NCBI RefSeq assembly: GCF_001940785.1
Contig: NZ_MSLS01000002.1
Location: forward strand, 1-64,000
Length of the DNA: 64,000 bases
Reading direction: 5' to 3'
Origin: Bacillus sp. MRMR6
GTDB lineage: Bacteria; Bacillota; Bacilli; Bacillales; Cytobacillaceae
Program-made: the position numbers and the translations under genes
Notes under the pieces: model-generated
Told to the model about the DNA's origin: nothing
What the model saw: the letters and a program-made list of their open reading frames with translations, nothing else
Database searches by the model: none
Part shown: piece by piece, positions 9,223 to 16,791 of the stretch
How the letters are laid out: each line of letters begins with the position of its first letter
How positions within the stretch are numbered: position 1 is the first letter of the stretch

Positions 9223-9231
9223 ATTATAGCA
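9223..9231 (-). promoter_or_regulatory. Extended -10 promoter of the PBP gene
   Basis: The minus strand reads TGC-TATAAT, a perfect extended -10, with only a weak -35 17 bases upstream. Transcription from here would give a leader of roughly 165 bases containing the two hairpins at 9066-9195. Confidence 0.55.
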
Positions 9232-9289
9232 TATAGATAGGACTTAGAATGACAAAGTTCTACATTTTTCTGATTTTTCCAGTTCGTGT

Positions 9290-9319
9290 TTGACATTAGG
9301 ATTGAAACTATGGTAAAAA
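9290..9319 (+). promoter_or_regulatory. Promoter of tyrS
   Basis: TTGACA at 9290-9295 is a perfect -35. An extended -10-like TGGTAAAAA follows at 9311-9319, with 18 bases between the hexamers. It lies just ahead of the T-box leader. Confidence 0.6.
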
Positions 9320-9339
9320 AACTATAAGTTAAATTTTAT

Positions 9340-10859
<1,520 letters not shown>

Positions 10860-10864
10860 GTACG

Positions 10865-10894
10865 AAAAAGGGCTACCGACTGGTGGCCCTTTTT
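10865..10894 (+). terminator. Terminator of tyrS
   Basis: AAAAAGGGC pairs with GGCCCTTTTT around an ACCGACTGGT-type loop, five bases after the tyrS stop. Confidence 0.8.
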
Positions 10895-10907
10895 ATATGG
10901 ATTAACC

Positions 10908-11047
10908 ATGAGGAATGGGGCCATTTCTGACCGATTCGGTCCTCATGGAGCAGTCATGAAGCCCGAAATCCGTTGGGAGGACGTGAACCGGTCCTCATGA
11001 AGTAACTCAGTATCGAAAAATCGCTTCGTATGTAACAGTCCTCATTG
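10908..11047. repeat. Structured intergenic repeat with CCTCATG motifs
   Basis: CCATGAGGA pairs perfectly with TCCTCATGG about 25 bases on, enclosing the small palindrome GACCGATTCGGTC. Two further TCCTCAT copies follow (near 11012 and 11039), with GGAGGACGTGAACCGG between. There is no open frame of note. It looks like a dispersed intergenic element rather than part of tyrS or the next gene, but only one copy is in the window. Confidence 0.45.
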
Positions 11048-11083
11048 AATTTCCGTTATATATGTAAAGGGGTGAACCAAGAG

Positions 11084-11281
11084 ATGGGTTTTTTGAAAAT
11101 TTTAGTTCATGCTTTGTTTATACTTCTTCTTTTACTCGTTACCTTCTTTGGTCTAGGGCCAGTAATTCTTGCAGATGGTGTCATCGAGGAACGGATCTGG
11201 ACGTTGGTAATCGTAATTATTCTATATTTAATACTGGCTTTCGCATATTCCCGAGCCATTCAATGGGCTCATAAAAAATAA
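11084..11281 (+). CDS. Small membrane protein, function unknown
   Basis: A 65-aa protein starting MGFLKILVHALFILLLLLV. Two predicted membrane helices (about residues 4-25 and 36-56) are separated by a short loop with the acidic stretch DGVIEE; the tail is basic (WAHKK). I chose the ATG at 11084 because AAGGGGTGA lies nine bases upstream; the frame is open further back to 11045 without a binding site. It is convergent with rpsD and shares a terminator. I do not recognise a family. Confidence 0.7.
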   Translation: MGFLKILVHALFILLLLLVTFFGLGPVILADGVIEERIWTLVIVIILYLILAFAYSRAIQWAHKK

Positions 11282-11310
11282 AAAAACCCGGACAAATGTC
11301 CGGGCTTTTT
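11282..11310. terminator. Bidirectional terminator
   Basis: AAAAAACCCGGACA pairs with TGTCCGGGCTTTTT between two convergent stop codons, serving the small membrane protein gene and rpsD. Confidence 0.9.
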
Positions 11311-11314
11311 ACTA

Positions 11315-11917
11315 TTAACGAGAGTAGAATTCAACGATAAGAGCTTCGTTGATTTCAGCTGGAAGTTCAGAACGCTCTGGTGAACGAGTGAAAGTACCTT
11401 CAAGCTTGTCTGCATCAAACGTTAAGAAGTCAGGAACGAAGTTGTTAACTTCGATTGCTTCTTTAACAACATCAAGGTTGCGTGACTTTTCACGAAGGCT
11501 GATCGTTTGACCAGGAGCTAAACGGTATGATGGGATATCTACGCGAGCGCCATCAACCATAATGTGACCGTGGTTAACTAACTGACGAGCCGCACGACGT
11601 GTACGAGCTAATCCTAAACGGTAAACAACATTGTCTAAACGAGATTCTAAAAGAATCATGAAGTTTTCACCGTGCTTACCAGCAAATTTGCCAGCTTTAT
11701 CGAAAAGATTACGGAATTGACGCTCAGTTACTCCGTACATGTGACGAAGCTTTTGCTTTTCTTGTAATTGTAATCCGTATTCAGAAAGCTTTTTGCGTTG
11801 GTTTGGACCATGTTGTCCAGGAGCGTAAGGACGCTTTTCTAATTCTTTACCTGTGCCGCTTAGAGAGATTCCAAGACGACGAGAGATTTTCCAGCTAGAG
11901 CCAGTATAACGAGCCAT
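11315..11917 (-). CDS. rpsD: 30S ribosomal protein S4
   Basis: S4 nucleates assembly of the 30S body and represses its own synthesis. The start [20 protein letters not shown] is typical of Bacillus S4. The S4 RNA-binding domain lies around residues 90-155 ([20 protein letters not shown]). The length is 200 aa, as in B. subtilis. AAGGAGGAG precedes the ATG. As in B. subtilis it is monocistronic, near tyrS, with a long leader. Confidence 0.98.
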   Translation of the reverse strand: MARYTGSSWKISRRLGISLSGTGKELEKRPYAPGQHGPNQRKKLSEYGLQLQEKQKLRHMYGVTERQFRNLFDKAGKFAGKHGENFMILLESRLDNVVYRLGLARTRRAARQLVNHGHIMVDGARVDIPSYRLAPGQTISLREKSRNLDVVKEAIEVNNFVPDFLTFDADKLEGTFTRSPERSELPAEINEALIVEFYSR

Positions 11918-12060
11918 GAATGACTCCTCCTTAGTGTTTTTATTTTGGTAAAATAAAAACCGTTATGAAACCGCAGTGATAGCCATTTTGTTTTCATGCA
12001 CCTTCGCCCTAGCAGCTAAGGGTTACACGATGCACCATCAAAAAGATATGGACTTTGAGA
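11918..12060 (-). promoter_or_regulatory. Autoregulatory leader of rpsD (S4-binding)
   Basis: B. subtilis rpsD has a long structured leader that S4 binds. Here the minus strand upstream of the gene holds about 140 untranslated bases, including GGGCGAAGGTGCATGAAAAC and GGCTATCACTGCGGTTTCAT. These resemble what I remember of the Bacillus S4 leader. An AT-rich hairpin, TTTTATTTT-GGT-AAAATAAAA, lies near 11939-11958. The identity is inferred from position and recollected motifs; a covariance-model search would settle it. Confidence 0.55.
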
Positions 12061-12215
12061 ATTGTCCAGCTCCAGACTCCATCGGCTAGTGTACTTCGCT
12101 CTTCTCCCTACGATAAGTCAACATCGAATCGCTACGCTCTTCGTGTTTCCATTATCTCAGTCGAAGCGCTCCAGTCCATACGCCGATAAGCGTTGCCTTC
12201 CGCTTTTCTTATGAG
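12055..12215. repeat. Dispersed Bacillus-type repeat (GAATTGTCCAGCTCCA family)
   Basis: It begins GAGAATTGTCCAGCTCCA and contains several CGCT-rich short palindromes (CGAATCGCTACGCTCTTCG). It lies upstream of the rpsD leader. The same opening motif, inverted, is at 58021-58041, and CCAGCTCCAGCGCC is at 1728-1741. From 12216 to 12434 the sequence is AT-rich and holds nothing I recognise apart from the next gene's ribosome binding site. Confidence 0.6.
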
Positions 12216-12434
12216 GAACAAAATGAGACCATTAAAGTGTTCACATAGGCTGCAATATTTTACACAAACGATATTATATAATTTTATTCATGATAATGTC
12301 AAGTTAAGTTATTAAATTTTGCACATCAATAATTTATACTAAATTTTTCAATTATACAACAATTAGTTACAAAAATTTATTATAATGAAAGAACGATGTA
12401 TATATTTGGAATTCTGGTTGGATTAGGTGATAGA

Positions 12435-13862
12435 ATGGATATTTTTGAGAAGGAAGCATTAGATGAAAGAAATTGGTATAAACAGTTATTTTGTGCTGCA
12501 GAAAAATTTCATGCTTTTTTAGATAATGATAAGATTTACGAGGAGTTTGTTACCACTCTTGAAGAGGTCTTTCCAGAATATACCTATTATCTGCTTTTAC
12601 CCCATGATCATAAGACAACTGGTAATCTTCCAATTATTGATGTTGAATTTAAACGGAAAAATACAAATGTAATGGAAGCTTATTTGTTTGGACACATCAA
12701 ATTTGGACTCTCAGCCGATAAAAAGCAGTCAATTATGTATATGCCAATCAAAGGGAAACAAGGGGTATATGGTGTATTGCAATTGAATGCTCCAATACTG
12801 ATGGATTTTTCTATTCAACAAATAGAGTTTACAACCTCATTAGCTATGTCAGCAGGAAGCGCATTGGAAAATGCTAAGCTCTATCAGAAATCTAGACAAG
12901 CTATATCCAATTTAAAACTAATTAATGAGACATCCCAGCGGTTAAACTCTAATTTGCAGTTTACTGAAACAATGAACTATATTTCAGAACAAATCCGTCA
13001 TGCCATTCATGTACAGGAAGTTGGCTTTTTTCTATTTTCTAGTGAGCAAGAGTTAAAATTGCTTCCAGGAAGCTCGGCTTTCTTTTCAACGAGCCAAGCA
13101 GTCTACTATACGGATTACATTAAGAATAAGATTATACAGGAAAAAGATTCCCTCTTTATTGGAGATAGTAATCTTCCTAACTTCAATGAACAATTGCACT
13201 TTCGTTCGATTATGGCAGTTCCAATCTGCCAAAATACGAGAGTTCAAGGGTTTTCAGTTGTGTTACAAGAAGAACCGTATTCCTTTTCTTTTGAATCCTT
13301 TAATCTCTTAAAAGCGCTTGTTCATCATTCATCACTTGCTTTAGCAAATACCAAGCTCCGCGAGGAACTAGAAACTATGATCATTACAGATCATTTAACA
13401 AAGCTTCATTCTCGTAATTATTTGGATGAAGGTATACAGAGGTCGATGAAGGAAGATGATGAAGGAACCTTTATGCTGATTGATATTGATAATTTCAAGG
13501 AAATTAACGATACCTATGGTCATCAGGTTGGCGATGAGGTGCTCATTCAAGTAGCTGAATTAATTAAAAGCAATATTCGTACTAGTGATATTGGTGCCCG
13601 ATGGGGAGGGGAAGAATTAGCCATTTATCTTCCGAGAGTTTCTCTAGAAACAGGCTCAATTATTGCTGAACGAATCGTTGAAAAAATCGCAGAATGCTCA
13701 TCACCTAAAATCACGGTGTCATGCGGTGTTTCTTACTGGACAAAAGAACACTTTGATACATTTAAATTCTTGTTTAAACGGGCAGATGAGGCGCTCTATC
13801 TTGCAAAGGGTACGGGCAAAAATAAAATGGTAACACAAAATCATAATATAATAGCAAGTTAA
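12435..13862 (+). CDS. dgcP: GAF-domain diguanylate cyclase
   Basis: Probable synthase of the second messenger c-di-GMP. Two GAF-like sensory regions (about residues 15-150 and 165-310) precede a GGDEF domain (315-470). The active-site motif is GGEEL at 391-395, a functional variant. An RxxD inhibitory site (RTSD, 382-385) lies exactly five residues before it, so product feedback is likely. I chose the ATG at 12435 behind TTAGGTGATAGA, giving 475 aa. It resembles B. subtilis YtrP/DgcP in position next to rpsD and ytsP, but is shorter, so the symbol is by synteny. Confidence 0.8.
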   Translation: MDIFEKEALDERNWYKQLFCAAEKFHAFLDNDKIYEEFVTTLEEVFPEYTYYLLLPHDHKTTGNLPIIDVEFKRKNTNVMEAYLFGHIKFGLSADKKQSIMYMPIKGKQGVYGVLQLNAPILMDFSIQQIEFTTSLAMSAGSALENAKLYQKSRQAISNLKLINETSQRLNSNLQFTETMNYISEQIRHAIHVQEVGFFLFSSEQELKLLPGSSAFFSTSQAVYYTDYIKNKIIQEKDSLFIGDSNLPNFNEQLHFRSIMAVPICQNTRVQGFSVVLQEEPYSFSFESFNLLKALVHHSSLALANTKLREELETMIITDHLTKLHSRNYLDEGIQRSMKEDDEGTFMLIDIDNFKEINDTYGHQVGDEVLIQVAELIKSNIRTSDIGARWGGEELAIYLPRVSLETGSIIAERIVEKIAECSSPKITVSCGVSYWTKEHFDTFKFLFKRADEALYLAKGTGKNKMVTQNHNIIAS

Positions 13863-13886
13863 GGCACTTTAAACAAAGTGCCTTTA
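13861..13886 (+). terminator. Terminator of the diguanylate cyclase gene
   Basis: AAGGCACTTT pairs with AAAGTGCCTTT immediately after the stop codon; only a short T run follows. Confidence 0.65.
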
Positions 13887-13927
13887 ACTATCTATAAGTA
13901 GAACTCATAATATATAGAAAGAATTAT

Positions 13928-13941
13928 TGAAAGCGCTTACC
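13928..13941 (+). promoter_or_regulatory. Candidate CcpA operator (cre) before megL
   Basis: TGAAAGCGCTTACC matches the cre consensus TGWAANCGNTNWCA at 13 of 14 positions, the last base differing. It lies 16 bases before the megL start codon, so bound CcpA would overlap the leader or promoter and repress. CcpA itself is encoded in this window. Confidence 0.65.
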
Positions 13942-13956
13942 AATGGGAGGCTCATA

Positions 13957-15144
13957 ATGGAGAAGAAGAATTTTCGCTTTGAAACGGATGTTATTCATTT
14001 TGGATACAAAACTAAGGAGCATCAAGGAAGTTTAGTTCCACCAATGTATCAAACATCTACTTTTACTTTTGACAGTGCCGAGCAGGGTGAAAAAAGGTTT
14101 GCAGGTAAGGAAGAAGGGTTTATTTACTCGCGGTTAGGGAATCCAACAGTCAAGATATTAGAAGACAGATTTGCAGAGCTTGAAAAAGGAGAAGCCGCAT
14201 TGGCCTTCTCTTCTGGGATGGCTGCAGTTTCTGCTGTATTGGTGGCATTAACAAAAACGGGCGACCATGTTCTTTGTTCACAAGGGGTTTATGGCTGCAC
14301 CTTCGGGCTATTGCAAATGTTAAAGGAGAAGTATGGAGTTGATCACGAATTTTCAGCAATGGACGTTAAAGAAGCCATTTTAAAACAATTGCGTCCTAAT
14401 ACAGCTTGTATTTATATCGAAACTCCTATTAATCCGACAATGAAGCTTGTTGATTTAGAGCTAATTTCAAATATTGCTAACGAAAGAGGTATTCCGGTTG
14501 TCGTCGATAATACCTTCTGTTCACCCTATTTACAAACACCCCTTACTCATGGCTGTGAAATTGTCATTCACAGTGCTACAAAATATATATGTGGTCATGG
14601 AGATGTAATAGCTGGTTTAGTTGTGGGCAAAAAGGAATTTATTCAATCTGTTTCACGGACAACCCAGAAGGATATCGGAGGAACGATATCTCCCTTTGAT
14701 GCATGGTTATTACTCAGAGGGTTAAAAACATTGCCTGTTCGAATGGACCGTCATTGTGAAAATGCACAAAGGCTTTTTGGGTTTTTACGCAGCCATCCGA
14801 AAGTCGGAAAGATTTACTTTCCAGGGGAAAGTGAACACCCGAATGACAGCCAAATCATGAGGAGCCAAATGAAAAAATCTGGGGGTCTAATTTCCTTTGT
14901 CCTTAAAGGCACAAAGGAAACAGCCCAATTATTTATGAATCAATTAAGTTTGATAAAAATTGCTGTAAGCTTAGGAGATGCGGAAACCTTGATCCAACAC
15001 CCAGCAACGATGACCCATGCTGTAGTTCCGGAGGAGGACCGCAAAAAAATGGGCATAGATGATACATTACTCCGCCTATCAGTTGGTCTAGAAGCGTGGG
15101 AAGATATAAAAGAAGATTTAGAGCAAGCGCTTGAAAAAATATAA
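13957..15144 (+). CDS. megL: Methionine gamma-lyase (PLP-dependent)
   Basis: Cleaves methionine to methanethiol, 2-oxobutyrate and ammonia. It belongs to the Cys/Met-metabolism PLP family: the PLP lysine is K209 in SATKYICGHGD. The SSGMAAVSAV and YGCTF motifs are present; Cys114 in YGCTF corresponds to the cysteine typical of methionine gamma-lyases rather than cystathionine lyases. The length is 395 aa. I chose the ATG at 13957 behind GGGAGG. It lies between dgcP and a methionine-sulfoxide reductase gene and is not in this place in B. subtilis. A cre-like site overlaps its leader. Confidence 0.85.
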   Translation: MEKKNFRFETDVIHFGYKTKEHQGSLVPPMYQTSTFTFDSAEQGEKRFAGKEEGFIYSRLGNPTVKILEDRFAELEKGEAALAFSSGMAAVSAVLVALTKTGDHVLCSQGVYGCTFGLLQMLKEKYGVDHEFSAMDVKEAILKQLRPNTACIYIETPINPTMKLVDLELISNIANERGIPVVVDNTFCSPYLQTPLTHGCEIVIHSATKYICGHGDVIAGLVVGKKEFIQSVSRTTQKDIGGTISPFDAWLLLRGLKTLPVRMDRHCENAQRLFGFLRSHPKVGKIYFPGESEHPNDSQIMRSQMKKSGGLISFVLKGTKETAQLFMNQLSLIKIAVSLGDAETLIQHPATMTHAVVPEEDRKKMGIDDTLLRLSVGLEAWEDIKEDLEQALEKI

Positions 15145-15182
15145 AAAAGAGGAAAGCCCCCTGATACTGGTGGGCTTTCCTC
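15143..15182. terminator. Bidirectional terminator
   Basis: GAGGAAAGCCC pairs with GGGCTTTCCTC between convergent genes. The T run is best on the minus strand (CCTCTTTTTTAT), for ytsP. Confidence 0.8.
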
Positions 15183-15198
15183 GTGTTAGAGAAGAAGC

Positions 15199-15681
15199 TT
15201 ACAAATGCTTAACTAAAACTGCACAAAGTTCTTCCAGCTGTTCTTGATCAAGCTCATCAAAGCGGTTTTTTTCAGGAGAATCAATATCTAACACTCCGAG
15301 CAGCTGGCCATTTTTTAATAAAGGTATGACGATTTCAGATTGTGACGCTGCATCACAGGCAATATGACCAGGGAATTGATGTACATCTGCCACACGGACA
15401 GTTTCCCTTTTCAGTGCCGAAGTACCGCAAACTCCTTTACCAAGTGGAATACGAACACAAGCAGGTAGTCCTTGAAAGGGCCCGAGGACTAGTTCATTGT
15501 TTGTGTCCATCAAGTAAAACCCAACCCAGTTGATACGATCCAGAAATTGGTTTATTAAGGCACTAGCATTACTTAAATTTGCAACCTGATTTTTTTCTCC
15601 ATGCAGCAGTGCATCCAATTGTTTTATGACAAGTTGATAGTTTTCCAATCTGCTTCCAGAATACATTTCGACGTTAAACAT
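15199..15681 (-). CDS. ytsP: Free methionine-(R)-sulfoxide reductase (GAF-fold)
   Basis: A single GAF domain of 160 aa. Three cysteines, C75, C85 and C109, are spaced exactly as the catalytic cysteines of E. coli fRMsr (84, 94, 118), in ACVRI, GVCG and IACD. All three being present argues for an active enzyme that reduces free methionine-R-sulfoxide via thioredoxin. B. subtilis ytsP lies in the same place beside ytrP and refZ. Its neighbour here, methionine gamma-lyase, also handles free methionine. Confidence 0.88.
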   Translation of the reverse strand: MFNVEMYSGSRLENYQLVIKQLDALLHGEKNQVANLSNASALINQFLDRINWVGFYLMDTNNELVLGPFQGLPACVRIPLGKGVCGTSALKRETVRVADVHQFPGHIACDAASQSEIVIPLLKNGQLLGVLDIDSPEKNRFDELDQEQLEELCAVLVKHL

Positions 15682-15775
15682 GTTTTTTCACCTTTTCTTT
15701 GTAAAAATTATTAAGTATTTTATCAAAAATACTAGAAAAAAAGAGTACTTTGTCGATAAGTTTAAAAAGGAATCA

Positions 15776-15818
15776 ACGTTCATTGAAAGAATCATTAAGT
15801 AAGGGAAAATATGAACGT
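15776..15818. promoter_or_regulatory. Inverted ACGTTCAT/ATGAACGT pair upstream of refZ
   Basis: ACGTTCAT at 15776-15783 and ATGAACGT at 15811-15818 form an inverted pair with 27 bases between, just before the refZ start. It could be an autoregulatory site. I do not recall the RefZ motif well enough to call it one. Confidence 0.3.
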
Positions 15819-15839
15819 GAGCCTACAGGGGGAGTACGG

Positions 15840-16469
15840 ATGAAAAAGAATGCAAAAGAAAAAATAGTCAAAGCTGCGATTTCACTGTTTAATTCAAATG
15901 GATATTCTGGAACGTCAATCCGAGATATTGCCTCTCAGGCTAACGTAAACTCCGCAACAATTGCCTACCATTTTGAGAACAAACTCGGCGTGTTAGAGTA
16001 TTGCTTTACGCATTTCTTTGAACAATACATTAACATCATTGACGAACAATTTGCTTTGATTGATCAAGGTGCTAAGGAATGTCTCAAACGTATTACGGCT
16101 GAATTGCTTCATTTTCAATGTGAGAATATCGAATTGACAAGCTTTGTCTATCGAGAATTGTCCATGAATTCTCAAATGGTAAGAGAAATTATGGCCACTT
16201 ATTCCATAAAGGAGAAATACTACTTTCAAAAGATTTTTGAAAAAGGCTTTGAAAGAAAAGAATTTCGCCCGCACTCTATTCCCTATTTGATTATACAATA
16301 CAAAGGTTTACTCATGATGCCCTTTATTCATGCACATTATTTAAGAGAAGTTCTTTATATATTTCCAAATGAACGTTTTTTTGAGCAAAAGTATTTAAAA
16401 GAACTATTTATTTGGATTGAAGCAACGCTTGGTAATCGAGTAATCGAAAAAAAAGAAGCCATTTTATAA
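15840..16469 (+). CDS. refZ: Forespore FtsZ/Z-ring regulator RefZ (TetR fold)
   Basis: RefZ (YttP) is a TetR-like DNA-binding protein that, bound near the origin, adjusts Z-ring position during sporulation. The N-terminal helix-turn-helix covers about residues 8-55 (AAISLFNSNGYSGTSIRDIA, then NVNSATIAYHF). The remainder is helical. I chose the ATG at 15840 behind CAGGGGGA, giving 209 aa, near the 207 of B. subtilis; the frame open from 15750 is a leader. The order ytsP-refZ-ezrA-nifZ-thiI is conserved with B. subtilis, which is the main support. Confidence 0.9.
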   Translation: MKKNAKEKIVKAAISLFNSNGYSGTSIRDIASQANVNSATIAYHFENKLGVLEYCFTHFFEQYINIIDEQFALIDQGAKECLKRITAELLHFQCENIELTSFVYRELSMNSQMVREIMATYSIKEKYYFQKIFEKGFERKEFRPHSIPYLIIQYKGLLMMPFIHAHYLREVLYIFPNERFFEQKYLKELFIWIEATLGNRVIEKKEAIL

Positions 16470-16474
16470 CGATT

Positions 16475-16516
16475 GAAAAAAGCGCTAGCTGTGTACCATA
16501 GCTAAGCGCTTTTTTA
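16475..16516 (+). terminator. Terminator of refZ
   Basis: AAAAAAGCGCT-AGCT pairs with AGCT-AAGCGCTTTTTT, just after the refZ stop. Confidence 0.85.
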
Positions 16517-16517
16517 G

Positions 16518-16660
16518 CTAATAGGAAAGTATAAATTGTTATACTTTCCTATTACGCAAAAGGGCAACTACGCCTCATGATCAGCCTTAAGGACTTGGCG
16601 AATGCCAAGTTTTTCTAATGCTATCTGAGTAGGTCTTTATGATCGTATTAAAACTTTTAC
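16518..16660. other. Unexplained structured intergenic element between refZ and ezrA
   Basis: A perfect hairpin, AGGAAAGTATA with TATACTTTCCT (16524-16551), is followed by a conserved-looking stretch (GGGCAACTACGCCTCATGAT). Then comes a terminator-like hairpin, ACTTGGC-GAAT-GCCAAGT plus TTTT, at 16593-16614. No open frame explains it. It may be a small RNA, a riboswitch-like leader, or a dispersed palindromic repeat. ezrA lies about 130 bases beyond the last hairpin. Confidence 0.5.
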
Positions 16661-16791
16661 AAAAAAAATGAAAATAATAGTCAAAAATTGTCGTTTACAT
16701 GGTATCATAAAGGCATTGAACTTTACCATTAATGAGATTTTTTATATAGATTACTATAGGGTATTTGAAGTTTGGAACAGGGGGCTTTCAT

